The notes beneath the pieces were generated by a model. That model was not told where the DNA came from. It saw only the letters and a program-made list of their open reading frames with translations, and did no database searches. Positions 44,331 through 55,499 of a stretch of 64,000 nt of DNA are shown piece after piece. Source of the DNA: Pseudoips prasinana (Eukaryota > Arthropoda > Insecta > Lepidoptera > Nolidae); assembly GCA_951640165.1 (NCBI GenBank), contig OX621242.1, forward strand, positions 22,936,001-23,000,000. The letters are read 5' to 3'. The stretch's first letter is position 1. Each line of letters begins with the position of its first letter. The translations under genes and the position numbers were made by a program.

Positions 44331-45454
44331 TATTTGTTCTATAATTATCCATGCTTATGAACTAGCTGTAATATAAATGCCATCTGCATCTTCATCACCT
44401 CTTCTAAGTCACTTGTCGGTCAAGAGTACGACCGGGAATGCGCCGCGACCACAATTGCGCTATGACCCTTAGTTTATATTCAGATCTTTGAAATTGGGTC
44501 ACAAACAACAAAGCCAACGTAACAATCGAATTGATAACATTTTTTTTATTTAAGTCGGTAAAAATTAAACATGAAGCAGGTGTGGTGGGCCGAGGATTTG
44601 AAGCTAGATTCACTGCAGATGCCATAGTGCTATGAATAAAACGTTCAATTAGAAGAGATAATCAAATTAATTATTGACAACTGAAGTCTATTTACATTCT
44701 TTATACTTGACTTTGATTTTAATACCCAGTAATGGTGAACTGGGGTTATAATCAAATACGGGATGTCTCTGACAACTCTCGTTGTCCTCGGAACATAATC
44801 AAAATTTACTCAAAGTACTTCCAAACTTCTTTTTCCAACTCTCATTGACATTGAATTTTATTTTTGAACGCAGAATTGACAAATTACCTATTTTAATTTA
44901 AAGAAATATGTGAACATAATGCAGAAAGTACCACTAAAGAATAAAGAAAACATAAGAAGTATAAATTCATGTTGGAAATATGACGCATAAAATCACAGGC
45001 GCATATCTAATGTATACAATATAGCTACGGGTATTTATTTAAATATAAAAAGATGTTACTATCTCATTTTATATTCTCCTTAATTCCGGTAGAACATAAA
45101 GATGTAATATAATTTTTGAACAACTATTAAGGTGTTCATAAATTTGAAAATAAGTGTAGTAATATGAATAGTATGTAATTTTAAACTGCTAAAAAATACA
45201 ACAATAAAAAGATCAAGCAAATGCTGTGATGAAGTGGTTACAACTTGCATAAACACAATTACTTTTTTATTTGAGTAACTACATATATTATATTATCCTC
45301 CCCCCTGGTCCTAGGCGTGTGGTTTCTGCCCCATTATGAATAACAAGACCACCTGTCACCATCAAGTAGGTGTGAGAAGCGAATAGGGGATATAGACCTA
45401 TACCAGGTAGTCGGATAATAGCTCAACCTGTGTAGTAGCTACTGCGGTCCAGCG
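44331..45454. other. Non-coding, nothing recognised
   Basis: AT-rich. A C-rich phrase near 45297-45400 (CCTCCCCCCTGGTCCTAGGC) may be a LINE 3' UTR, but nothing confirms it. Confidence 0.4.
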
Positions 45455-45520
45455 CAGTGACTGTCGAAACCTTTGGGGAGGCCTTTGTCCAGCACTAGAC
45501 ATCATCAGATTGCCCTGCAG
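45455..45520 (+). mobile_element. RTE tail scrap
   Basis: GCAGTGACTGTCGAAACCTT and TGGGGAGGCCTTTGTCCAGC, ending before the (ATG)n. Confidence 0.7.
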
Positions 45521-47104
45521 GTATTTTTTTAAATATATGTCTTTATTCTTTTCCTTTCTAAATAGTCTGCTCCGCGCATCATTTTCCTTAAAGATGGCAC
45601 ATCCATCTGGTTTACATTATACATTATGAATCTCCATCCTTCTTTGAACGACGCGTTGGCACCGCTCTTCAAAATAATCATAAATTTATTTCAAGTAGCC
45701 AACCAGCAACTAGTTGCACATACTGACTCAATGGCGCGCAATTAGCACACATGCATATTGCTCGTACATATAATATGCACGTTTACAACTATACATGGAA
45801 TCACTGAAAGACTGATCAAAGTCTTATCGCCGGAAGCACTTCGAGATCCATATTAGCATATGTACATCAGTGCTTCAGTTATCCGGATAGGTAGTCTAGA
45901 GGTAACCTGTTCCGTGGTCTCTAACTGTGGTGCAGTCATGTTCCAGAAGGATGCCGCCAAGCGGGATCGGGTGCCCTCGGAGCTGCGATGGCAGTAAGAT
46001 AAGTGACCTCTACTGCTTTACGGCACGTGCCCTGCACCACATAGGCATTTCTCCATTCCCGGGGATCCCCCGCAGGCGCCATAGCAGGTTAGATTTAGTC
46101 ACTGTGAGTTTGACATAACCATTCGTAGAGACCATTTGCTAGTGCTGCAGCACTCCGGCCTATTTGAAATCATATTCAGGAGTATCGCATCTTTTAATTG
46201 ATTATTGTCCCACTGCAAGGCAAGGGCCTCTCCTCACAATGAGAGTATATATCTCCCATAATCCACCACCTTGGCCACTAGGCCTATAGGCATGTGAAGT
46301 CTACCAGCAATAACATTTTCGAATAAATGCATGAGCATGAAGGTTCTTTCCGATATTTTCCTTCAAATGCTGAATAACTTCATGTGGTTTGATAAATACG
46401 ATTCCACGTACATCTGTAAGACGAACATATTTTTCACTGTTTTAAGGACGAAATAATTGATTTCTGATATGTATATGGAATTCAAAAAGTAATAGGCGCA
46501 CCGTTGAATTTGTATTTGAATACATAACCACTGTCACAGTCCAATAGGTAGGTTATAGGTTGGATTTTAAGGTATATTGATCAATATACCGACTTAATCA
46601 GCGTCTTAAGTAATCTATTAAATTTAACTACCTACATGAGACAATTATTTAAGACTGTTAGATATTATAGCCGTTCAGAAAAGCCAAAGGTCGGGTGATT
46701 CTCAGGGAAACGTTTCTGTAAGTTAAGTAGATGTCAGTTTGCGCAAATGTGCAATACTGTCTACTGTGCGGAAAACTAATAACATAAATCTTATGAAGTT
46801 AGAAGCATTAATTACAAATAAGTCATTGGTATAATTCTGTTGAGTTTAAACACTGAATGCTCAGGGGAATTTGCAAAGATTATTTTATAACATTTACAGT
46901 TAGGATAGGACGCTTTTACAGCTTCACGGAACCAGGAGGCTTAAGTCATCTAGCAGATTAAACTACAAACTAAGTAATCCATGCCAAAGGGTCGTCTTTT
47001 AGAAATCGAAACTCGACTTGGGCCGTTACTGACAAGATTAATTTATAGGGACGTTTTGTACAACTACAGCTTTATGTTGATAAACGAAGCAATTTTCTGA
47101 TTAA
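45521..47104. other. Non-coding, nothing firm
   Basis: A GC-richer patch at 45900-46090 (GATGCCGCCAAGCGGGATCG, CCGGGGATCCCCCGCAGGCG) contains a 63-codon ORF with no recognisable domain. A phrase at 46200-46290 (GTCCCACTGCAAGGCAAGGG) resembles other lepidopteran repeat tails. No gene can be supported. Confidence 0.35.
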
Positions 47105-47215
47105 TTTCGTTGTGGGATGCAAGACAGTTAAAAAGACGCCTGAGCCACCGGTGCGGTGTGGCTATTTGTTATATCATTGCGTGCTACTGTTGATCCTGGC
47201 TTATAGGAGTCCCAT
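47105..47215 (+). repeat. Unnamed interspersed repeat, copy 2
   Basis: TTCGTTGTGGGATGCAAGAC, GCCTGAGCCACCGGTGCGGT and GTGCTACTGTTGATCCTGGC match 26124-26240 in order and orientation. Confidence 0.55.
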
Positions 47216-47416
47216 AAAACGCGCCGCGACCACCCGGGTTCATGGTCGGATTGAGAATTGGCGACGTATTTTTTGTAAAAAATATAATAAAAAATAAATA
47301 ATCTTTGGAAATGGACTGTAAAATTGTTCACACAGATGACTAATGTCCAATTTAGATCACTTTAACCAAAACAGTATTATTTTAAAATTGAACATACACA
47401 CTATTATTTACATTTT

Positions 47417-47663
47417 TGCGATGTGTGGTGAAGGCGAAGAATATCGTCACCCTATCACATCCCGTAGGGGGCGTAGAAATCATCCCGAGGGAATACCTAC
47501 CAGAGAAAGGGTAGCAGCGTATTTTGTGAACTATGATTATCAAGCTGCGACCGACAACCCATCTGCCAAGCATGGCTATAATGGCATATATACCCCCCCC
47601 CCCCCTTTTTTGGAGAGGCATTTTCCAGCCGTGGAAGATTTTTTCTGACATGTATATGATGAT
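47417..47663 (+). mobile_element. Family B copy with 13-C run
   Basis: GATGTGTGGTGAAGGCGAAG, CACATCCCGTAGGGGGCGTA, CTATGATTATCAAGCTGCGA and GCCAAGCATGGCTATAATGG. Then 13 C (47593-47605), and the tail GAGGCATTTTCCAGCCGTGG with GACATGTATATGATGATG. Confidence 0.85.
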
Positions 47664-48153
47664 GACCAAAGTATTCTATACCTCTTTTTGCAACCTTTCC
47701 GTGATCGACTGACATCGGTGTTGAATTTTAGAGATTTACTTCCCTAAAATTAGCGCTAGGCTTATAAAACCCTGCATCACAAGAGACTTCATAAACATGT
47801 TATCTTTAGAGACAACTCACATCCAGATAGGGCATCGGAACCGGTTTTCCCGGTTCCAGAAGAACCGGGAAATCCCGGTTCTGAGGGTCCTAGAAAGAAC
47901 CGGTTCTGTAAAACGGAGAACCGGTCGTTTCGGTTCTTTCGGTTCTCTCTTAAAATAATATTATATCTATAATACTATTGATGCTAAATACTATTATATT
48001 ATCCTAATCTATTATCCAAACAGAATAAATACTGTTATTTCACTGATAATTTATAAAAAAACGTTATAATTTTAAAACTATTGATGAGTCTTAAAGAAAC
48101 TTACGATTTTTAAGGGATTCGGTGGGCAACATTAAGTAAGGTATATTCGCCAG

Positions 48154-48497
48154 GGGGTTTTGGCGCCAACGCGGAAAAAGACACATCGACGCTTTGTTTT
48201 ATTTTCAAAAACTGGTGTAAATTGGAGTTTTTATGTGTAAATATGGTGGATTTTTAGACATAACATCTTCGACAACGAACACAAGTGGAGGAAAGTGCGA
48301 TATTGCCGTGAATTGTAATTTTCCGTGTTGTAACCAAAACTCCATAAAAGCCTCTAGTAAAGTCTCCACTGCTTTACTGGGGTTGGACAAGGACTATGTA
48401 TGACTTGACTGTGACGGACTTAACTTGACAATGACGGAAATAAATGATATAAAAATATATTTACTGAAGGCTCATAAGGCCAAAGAAGCCAAAAAAA
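48154..48497 (+). pseudogene. Probable retrocopy of an unknown transcript
   Basis: About 344 bp lie between two copies of TATATTCGCCAGG (48141-48153 and 48499-48511). The insert ends in GAAGCC followed by eight A, and has a polyadenylation-like AATAAA at about 48438, some 50 bp before the A tail. This is the structure of target-primed reverse transcription of a polyadenylated RNA. One frame is open for about 56 codons, with the phrases KYGGFLDITSSTTNTSGG and VNCNFPCCNQNSIKASSK, ending LLGLDKDYV-stop. I recognise no protein family. It could be the 3' end of a host mRNA or an unrecognised SINE; no tRNA-like boxes are seen. Confidence 0.55.
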
Positions 48498-48853
48498 ATA
48501 TATTCGCCAGGATACACCGAGACATGAAATTTTTGACATTTGTTCTGCAATTTGCAGCTCAGCCTCAGATAGTATGGTAATAAAATAAAAAATAAAAAAG
48601 GTTTTTATTCACGTAGACTTTAAAAAAGCGCTTGTAAATAGTCAGAACATGTTTGTAGTAATATAGTTGTATACATTAGATATTATTTCTAGTAACATAG
48701 ATATTTAGGTACATCTTGTATGAAAACATTTATAAAATTTATTTTATTACAGAAATGATATTTAGCTAGCTCGTATCAAGTTATTGTCAAGAGATTATAA
48801 CAGTTGTATTTCCGGTAATTACACATATTATCCGATAGTGAGCTGGATATTGT

Positions 48854-48889
<36 letters not shown>

Positions 48890-49021
48890 AGAGCTAGACC
48901 TTAACAATCTTTGGTTGGCAACACTGGTACACGCGCTGTCGCCATTTTGTTAAATTAGACAGTAACAAAAGTTGAGAGTGGGTGTATTGTTTTTGACGCC
49001 GATTTGACAAGTAAGTGACTT

Positions 49022-49531
49022 AAAAAACCGGCCAAGTGCGAGTTGGACTCGCACATGAAGAGTCCCGCAGCAGCAAGTATTTCAGTTGATTAAATGAAAG
49101 GTAAATTGCGGTTTACGATTTATGACGCATTAAAAAAAACTACTTACAAGATTTCGTTGAAACCAATTTTCTTTGTTAGTTTACATGGTAATGTACATCA
49201 TATATATTTTTTTTTGGTTTTATCATTCTCTTATTTTAGAAGTTACAGGGGTGGAGGGGGGGGGGACACTCATTTTTCCACTTTGGAAGTGTCTCTCGCG
49301 CAAACTATTCAGTTTAGAAAAAAATGATATTAGGAACCTCAATATCATTTTTGAAGACCTATCCATAAATACCCCACATGTATCAGTAGGATGAAATTTT
49401 TTTTTTGTGTTTCAGTTCTATGTATGGGGAACCCCCAAATATATTATTATTTTTCTATTTTTGTGTAAAATCTTAATGCGGTTCACAGAATACATCTACT
49501 TACCAAGTTTCAACAGTACAGCTCTTATAGT
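49022..49531 (-). mobile_element. Family C copy, truncated, inside hAT
   Basis: AAAAACCGGCCAAGTGCGAG, TTCAGTTGATTAAATGAAAG, GTTTACGATTTATGACGCAT, GGTAATGTACATCATATATA, then CACATGTATCAGTAGGATGA and CAACAGTACAGCTCTTATAG. It pairs in complement with 17330-17779 and lacks the GGGTTCCGT end. The internal G-run lies at the position of the C-run in the other copy. Confidence 0.8.
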
Positions 49532-49822
49532 TTATTTGGATACTTTCCCTTTATTCGTTTTGATAGTAGAAATTCGATATAAAAGAGAGCCTTGACAAGC
49601 ATACCTTTTTTTAACTTCAATTTATGAAAAAACCCGAAAGAACCGAAAAAACCGGGTACCCGGTTCCGGCTTGAGTTTAGAACCGAAAGAACCGGTTCCT
49701 AAAATCGGGCCGGTTCTCGATGCCCTACATCCAGAGTCTAAACCTATAAAATATATAGTTGTCATGTACGGAAGTAGAAACTGAAACGCAAAGACACCAT
49801 TAAAGTGAGCTATATATGTATA

Positions 49823-49994
49823 CTAGCGGTGCCCCACGGTTTTACCCGCGTTAAACTTTATAAATTATAGCCTATGTGTTAATCCAGGGTGTCAGCTAAC
49901 TCCATACCAAATTTTATTAAAATCGCTTTAGTCGAAGTGAAGAAGTAACAAACACACACACTCACAAAATTTCGCCTTTATAATATTAGTAGGA
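49823..49994 (-). mobile_element. Non-autonomous Helitron
   Basis: In complement it starts TCCTACTAATATTATAAAGG and ends GGGGCACCGCTAG, with the hairpin CGCGGGTAAAACCGTG. Host A/T flanks. The start (TCCTAC) differs from the TCACAC group, defining a sub-type shared with 60151-60334. Confidence 0.83.
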
Positions 49995-50055
49995 TATACC
50001 ACTGCGAGACATCTGCATTTTACACAGCTCTTCCGATGATCTGTGTAATGATTTT

Positions 50056-50328
50056 TGAAGTTATACTTCTTATGGCGCGATGGATAAAATGATGAGAGTG
50101 AATTTTTACGATGCGCGCGCACACCGACACCAAAAAATTTAACAGCATGAAGTTAGTTCTAGGTGGTATGAGAGTGAATTTTTACGATGCGCGCGCATTG
50201 TGCGCGCGCATCGTAAAAATAACAGCATGACGTTAGTTCTAGGTGGTATGAAAATTGATAACTATGTTCAAGTTGAATATTAAGAAGTATAACTTCTAAC
50301 GCGTGTACATAAGGACACACAAGTTTTT
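50056..50328 (-). mobile_element. Palindrome-rich MITE-like element, copy 2
   Basis: Inverted copy of 13834-14105, with the same GAAGTTATACTTCTT termini, two internal direct repeats and CpG-rich palindromes. Here the central palindrome is longer: 20-bp arms ATTTTTACGATGCGCGCGCA with a TTG loop at about 50177-50219, where copy 1 has a 13-bp shorter, loop-less version. Confidence 0.85.
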
Positions 50329-50956
50329 TTTCTTAATTTTGTCTGTTACTTATCTCTTCTTATTTCTTCTGCTCTTTGCCCTGTGTGTTTTACCGATGAT
50401 ATGAATAGCTGAGGTATCATATATAATACAAATAAAAACATGCTCATAACTAACCTCATTATAGGCGAGTATTCCACTTAGTAATCAACAAGTGGGATTC
50501 CCGATTCTCAGATTGAATCGGCGGTCGACACATGATTGTGTTTATTCTCCGGGTGTGTAATTGAATTAATGTGTGGAAGAACACGGTCGCGGAAGGTCAC
50601 ACATCTCGTGATATCTTCCCAGCATGTGACGTGATTATGGCATGATGGATAAATGCATATGAGAGAAGTTACGTAAACCTCTTCCTGATATTAGATAAGA
50701 TTCTTTATATTACATGGTCTATAAATAAAATAGTGCAATGATGGGTACTTCCCATACTTATTACGAGTATTGTCAAATATGCATGTACAATATAACCAAT
50801 AATTGTATTATGATATAATAAGAATATCTCTCTCTCTCTTGTCGGTGTAGCGGTTTCCAGCCTTCTCTATCGTAAGCTGTCTCCTTGACTTCTTTGTAAG
50901 CCTCCATTTTCACAACTTCCTTCACCTGATCTATATATGAGCATGAACACGTCAGT
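50329..50956. other. Non-coding, nothing recognised
   Basis: Contains a short (TC)n run near 50826. No gene. Confidence 0.4.
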
Positions 50957-51190
50957 TTTTTTTTTTTTTTTTTTTTTTATTTATTATTATTATACAACTA
51001 CAGATAATTCTTAAAGCTAAGACATAGGCCCACAAAACTGTTTTAAACAGTTTGTCTGTGGGTGTTTGTCCAGACTCAAGACAAACAAACGTGTTCATGC
51101 ACACAAATGTCTGTCCTGGGTGGGAATAGAACCCACAACCTACGGCGTGGACGACAAGCATTGACCAACCACGCCAACCAGCCCGTCTAT
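50957..51190 (-). mobile_element. SINE-2 variant with long poly-A
   Basis: A 24-base T run (50956-50979) and (ATT)n are the antisense tail. Then AGACTCAAGACAAACAAACG, GTGTTCATGCACACAAATGT, GGGTGGGAATAGAACCCAC (B box) and ACCACGCCAACCAGCCCGTC (head). The middle of the body is different from other copies (CACAAAACTGTTTTAAACAG). Confidence 0.82.
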
Positions 51191-52859
51191 TATGTATATA
51201 CACATAATAAAAGGTTTTAATACATATTTATCTAATATTAGCTTCCTTAGAAAGGATATTGTGCATGGAGCGGGTGAGAAGCCTGAGGCAAGTGGTTAGT
51301 AAAGTATATCCGGGGTAAGTACTGTAGTTTATATTTAATAAAGTGGCCAATTAAGTAGCGAAAGCTCGAGGTACACGATCTAAGAAGAGGTTTCACCGAT
51401 GACCGATAGTAAAATCTTCGTACATAATCCTTGTTAATAGGCGTCGGAATATATCCGCGTAACGTTTCGGAGATCTTCCAATAGTCCACTACAAATGTAA
51501 CAGTAGTACCTGTGATCAGAAAGTGTTAAACCTCTGTGCCTTGGAGATCTTGTAAAGTCATCAATGCTCCACCTTTCTCCAGTCGCGTCTAACCCATCCA
51601 ATAGTAAGAATAAGAATAATTTATTTCCCACCAAAAAGTGCACAATTTACACATAAATTATAGCTTTTAAATAGTATCAGGAAAATGAGGAATTTAGATT
51701 GTTCCTATATTTTTTTTGCAGATTAAGGAATCCCTCGGTGGTTGCCATGGCCGTGGCATATGGCCGAAACGACTATAAAAGACGACGACTGTTAAAGACT
51801 TTTTCCCACCCCGGCATGAAGCGTTCAGTATTCTATCAATAGTCCTAGTTATTGTATACCTGAAATCTAATTTATGTTCAAATCCTTAATTATTGACATT
51901 GTGCAAAATAAAAATGACGAGACATGACTGATCTAAATACATTATTGTTCACCATCTGAATTTTGTACCTACCTATGATCCACAATAAGGTATCTGAATC
52001 TGAATCCGAAATTCAACATAGATTACATTATTTCTATGGTTCAATATCAACTACAGTGGAAAATCTCAACTGGAACTAGCCAACTATCTATAGTAGTAAA
52101 GTCACATAATCCGCGGAGATAGATTTCCGTCATACCGTGGAAGTGGAAGCGAATAATATCCAATGACGCTGAAGCAATGTCTGAAAATCAGCCATGTTTT
52201 GTGACCAGACCAGACACAAATGACTTCATTCGCATTGGGTAAGTATACCTGTGTAGCGGAGTTCTAAACATGCAATCTCAATAGTTAGTAATACAAATAG
52301 TTATCCTCTAGGAATTCGAACCTGAAACAAGAGAACGCCGACACTTACTACTTTAACCATTACGTCATACGTGTACTCACGATTAAGTTACCTAAAGATT
52401 TAATTGTTATTTTAATATTCCTTTTCATCACAAAAACTGCGAAGAGAGCGGTTTTAAAAAATAAAGCAATGAAATGGAATCGACTATTTCACGAAAAAAG
52501 GAGATTAGAGTGGTTCAAAAGAGCATTCGAGCATTAGTATCGATACGTCCAGCACGAAATTGGCTGCATCGATATAAATAGCTCACTTTTCCGTGAACGA
52601 CTACAATTGAACTTAAACATACCTACCTCAATATACAGATTACAAAACCGACTTCACTACAAGTATTTGTACGGCCACCGCGAAACTTGTGGACATGCGC
52701 CAAAATATTAAGAATAAAAGCAGGATATGTTTTCTGAATTTTCTCTTCAGTTTTACGGAGGAGAATGGAATGTTCTACGTTTCATCTGCCTACAACTCTT
52801 ATTGTAATGTAGTTAAGAATATATGAATAATATATCATAACCTACTAATATATCATGAC
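51191..52859. other. Non-coding, nothing firm
   Basis: Two overlapping minus-strand ORFs near 51247-51643 lack domains. A tRNA-like B box in complement (CAGGTTCGAATTCCTAG, near 52312-52328) suggests another SINE relic ending near 52385. No host gene supported. Confidence 0.35.
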
Positions 52860-53070
52860 TGCACGAGTGGCGCAGCGGCTTAGACAGTCGCCTCACCGCT
52901 TCGTGTCGCGGGTTCGAGTCCCGCGCCGGACAACTATTTGTGTGACCCATAAATAGTTGTTCTGAGTCTGGATGTAATTAGTGTCCGTCTATTATATGTT
53001 TGTAAAGTACCCCGCGACACAGGGATAATTTCCCTAATGCGGGCGTTGTCATTTTTAAAGAAAAAGAAAA
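52860..53070 (+). mobile_element. SINE-1, full length and well preserved
   Basis: Reference copy. GCACGAGTGGCGCAGCGGCT and TAGACAGTCGCCTCACCGC (A-box side), GTCGCGGGTTCGAGTCCCGC (B box), GACCCATAAATAGTTGTTCT, CGTCTATTATATGTTTGTAA, ACCCCGCGACACAGGGATAA, GCGGGCGTTGTCATTTTTAA and an A-rich tail. Confidence 0.93.
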
Positions 53071-53087
53071 GAACCTACATGTGAAAA

Positions 53088-53340
53088 TAATTCATGTCAG
53101 CCGAACGACGTCCACTGTTGGACAAAGGCCTCGCCAAAAGATTTCCACAATGGAGTGTCCATAATGTGGAGGTATATGCCATAATCGCCACGCTTGGCAA
53201 TAAGGTTGGCGATCGCAGTATTTTGGTCATAGTACACAGAGAGACGCTGCTCTCCGTTCTCTAGGAGATTTCCCTCGGGACGACTTCTACGCCTTTGGGA
53301 TGAGACGGGGTGGCGATATTCAATGCCGTCAGCCACACAG
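53088..53340 (-). mobile_element. Family B body joined to RTE tail
   Basis: Starts with a longer RTE-type segment than usual (CCGAACGACGTCCACTGTTG, GATTTCCACAATGG), then changes at about 53150 to family B (GGAGGTATATGCCATAATCG, CGATCGCAGTATTTTGGTCA, GACGACTTCTACGCC). It ends GCCGTCAGCCACACAGAAAT. Confidence 0.83.
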
Positions 53341-53354
53341 AAATAATAGACCAT

Positions 53355-53605
53355 AATTCATCATCATCATATCAGCAAAAAGACGTCCACGGCTGGACAA
53401 AGACCTCCCCCAAAGATCTCCACAATTGCCGGTGTAACGCTATTCGCATTCAGCAGAGTCCAGCGACCCGCGTAAGATCATCGGTCCATCATGCCCACGC
53501 TGCATCTTCCGGTTCGTGGTCGCCACTCGAGAACCTTTCTGTGCCGTGTGTCCCAACCACTGCCACTACAGTTTTGCAATTCTTCAGGCTATGTCGGTGA
53601 CTTTG
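53355..53605 (-). mobile_element. RTE tail, 250 bp
   Basis: (ATC)n, AAAGACGTCCACGGCTGGAC, CCCCCAAAGATCTCCACAAT, CATCTTCCGGTTCGTGGTCG and CACTACAGTTTTGCAATTCT. It begins 15 bp after the preceding family B copy, same orientation. Confidence 0.87.
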
Positions 53606-53653
53606 GTTCGCCTAGATAATTAGATAGTTCAAATGATCGATATCTGCGTCCTG

Positions 53654-53833
53654 TGCCTCTAGCACGAGTTCCTGCAGTTTACTTACTCGATCACACGTAC
53701 AGTTTCTCCCATACATTGAGCACCAGCGCCTCTCGCGGAAACTATTAAGAACTAAAACTCTGGTGCTCAATGTATGGGACGAAACTGTACGTGTGATCGA
53801 GTAAGTAAACTGCAGGAACTCGAACTAGAGGCA
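53654..53833. repeat. Inverted repeat, arms about 73 bp
   Basis: The left arm 53654-53726 (TGCCTCTAGCACGAGTTCCT ... TACATTGAGCACCAG) pairs with 53760-53833 with about three differences. The centre is 33 bp. No ORF; either a MITE without clear target duplication or a local inverted duplication. Confidence 0.85.
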
Positions 53834-54312
53834 CTGTTGCCAACCGTTGTATCGATATGAAAATCTGCATTATTAGTTGCTGAGGTATGTCGCTATGATA
53901 GCGGACGGATGGACTCGCTCCATGACGCATAACTCGCGCGTAATCAATGTTTTGCCTTAACCTAATTAGCTTTGGTAAATTTATTGACGCATAGGAACAA
54001 ACTATTAGTTAGCATTCTGTAAGTACGTAGTCTACGACTAGTCTAGGTTATGCGTTCGATTTTGAGAAGCAAATATATTGGAAGAGGGTAGTTTTATACT
54101 GTCGTGTCTCGGAGAGCACATTAAGGCTTCGGTTCTGATTTCTCTCAAGACGTATCGGCTACTAGTGTACTTTTCATAGCGCAAGTGGAACCACATAATA
54201 AGCGCCATCAGTATGTTATGTAAAATTTTGCCATGTGAAAATTGCTAATTAAACAAATTCCACACCACAAAGTACCTCAACTAACTTTCTTGCAATGCCA
54301 TCAATGCATAGA
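53834..54312. other. Non-coding, nothing recognised
   Basis: No supportable feature. Confidence 0.4.
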
Positions 54313-54815
54313 TGGGCCTGTTGGCGTGCTTGGTTTCAAGCCGCAGGTCATAGGTTCAAAACCCACCCAGGCAGATATTTGTGTGCATAAACATGTCTAT
54401 TTGTTCTGAGTCTGGGTGTAATTATCTATATATAAGTAGTATATATAATACTAGCTGTCCCCCACGGTTTTACCCGAGTTAAACTTTATAAATTATCGCA
54501 GCTCCTCCCCCGAAGGTAATAGCGTGCTAATATGTAGCCTATATGTTGACCCGACTTCTTAGTAATATTCATGCAAAATTTGAAGTAAATCCATGCAGTA
54601 CTTTTTGAGTTTAGCCCGGACATACATACGTACAAACAGACAAAAATTATAAAAACTATATTTTTGCTTCGATATCGATTGTAGATCACGCCCCAAGTAT
54701 CCTTTTTGGAAAATATTCAATGTACATACCGTACATACCAATTACCACCTATAGTTATTGGTTATCTGGTTTCCATAGTTCAAGCTCTTGTTGATTTGAA
54801 ATCAGATGGCCTAAA
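54313..54815 (+). mobile_element. SINE-2 split by a Helitron-like element
   Basis: The head and first half (GGGCCTGTTGGCGTGCTTGG; AACATGTCTATTTGTTCTGA) end at about 54450. The remainder (GGTTATCTGGTTTCCATAGT, TCAAGCTCTTG, ATCAGATGGCC) resumes at about 54748. Confidence 0.8.
54451..54726 (-). mobile_element. Helitron-like element, long sub-type
   Basis: In complement the 3' end is GTAAAACCGTGGGGGACAGC then TAG, with host T beyond, matching the short Helitrons. The body differs and matches 56327-56636 (GTAGCCTATATGTTGACCCG, CCATGCAGTACTTTTTGAGT, GATCACGCCCCAAGTATC). The expected 5' TCTATACAT start is missing. Confidence 0.72.
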
Positions 54816-55374
54816 GTTTAATTATATGATTATTATTATGATAAGTAAGCAATTGTAGTACTTGACAACAATAATATTCTAAAGTCCCAACTTTTCCAAG
54901 TCAATCAGTTTGTATCCCGATCGCGCCCAGACGCTGCGTCATACAGTCTCATACATAGCTCTACATAGCATATCATGCAGTTATTTTCCACATCACCACC
55001 TACATATCGACTTTAATACCTTTGTTATTAGACTCTATTTATATTGGCGTGTGTTTACGTGGTGCTCATGTTTTTATCCTTTTCGCCGGAAGTGTTTGGA
55101 GTCAACAACTTATCAACGTTGGCAAAATTTCGAGATGACAACAAATAAATTAGTCTACAACTAAATGAAGAAGAATTTATAAAACTGAAACTTCACTCAT
55201 TCAAGCACTGACTAAACACAACATTTTACAAACTACTAGACTATGACACTGAAATCTGGTAGGTAGGTAGCTTCCCTCCATGTGCTAGAAATCAGCTACA
55301 ACAGCCAAACTTCGGATATAAGGGGGAGCGATATTATCTGGCCCTCATAAGGTCGTAAGCTGCAAACAACATCA
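54816..55374. other. Non-coding, nothing recognised
   Basis: An 84-codon plus-strand ORF (54910-55164) shows no domain. Confidence 0.4.
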
Positions 55375-55499
55375 CCATGCCAAATTATGTCCACTGCTAG
55401 ACAAAAGCCTCCCCAAAGAATGTGAGGATATGCCATAATTGCCAAGCTTAGCAGACGGGTTGGCAATCGCAGTTTGATGGTCATAGTTCACAGAAAAAC
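55375..55499 (-). mobile_element. Family B, 3' half
   Basis: GTCCACTGCTAGACAAAAGC, AGGATATGCCATAATTGCC and GACGGGTTGGCAATCGCAG, ending TCACAGAAAAACT, where SINE-1 begins with no spacer. Confidence 0.82.

Larger units (their letters stand above)
47828..49727. mobile_element. hAT-like non-autonomous DNA transposon, 1.9 kb
   Basis: Terminal inverted repeats TAGGGCATCG (47828-47837) and CGATGCCCTA (49718-49727) are flanked by an identical 8-bp duplication, CATCCAGA, at 47820-47827 and 49728-49735. The 8-bp duplication and a TAGGG/CAGGG-type terminus are hallmarks of the hAT superfamily. Both ends (47828-47945 and about 49628-49720) are crowded with AACCGG/CCGGTT words, at least five per end, in both orientations, like the subterminal transposase-binding motif clusters of hAT elements such as Ac. 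There is no transposase inside. The interior holds at least a probable retrocopy (48154-48497), a (GA)n run (48859-48886) and a family C copy (49022-49531). A phrase near 48596-48650 (AGGTTTTTATTCACGTAGAC) resembles an antisense LINE tail. Confidence 0.88.

Noticed and set aside
45927..46118. GC-richer ORF of 63 codons
   Set aside because: No domain in either strand and no recognisable repeat; insufficient evidence for a gene.
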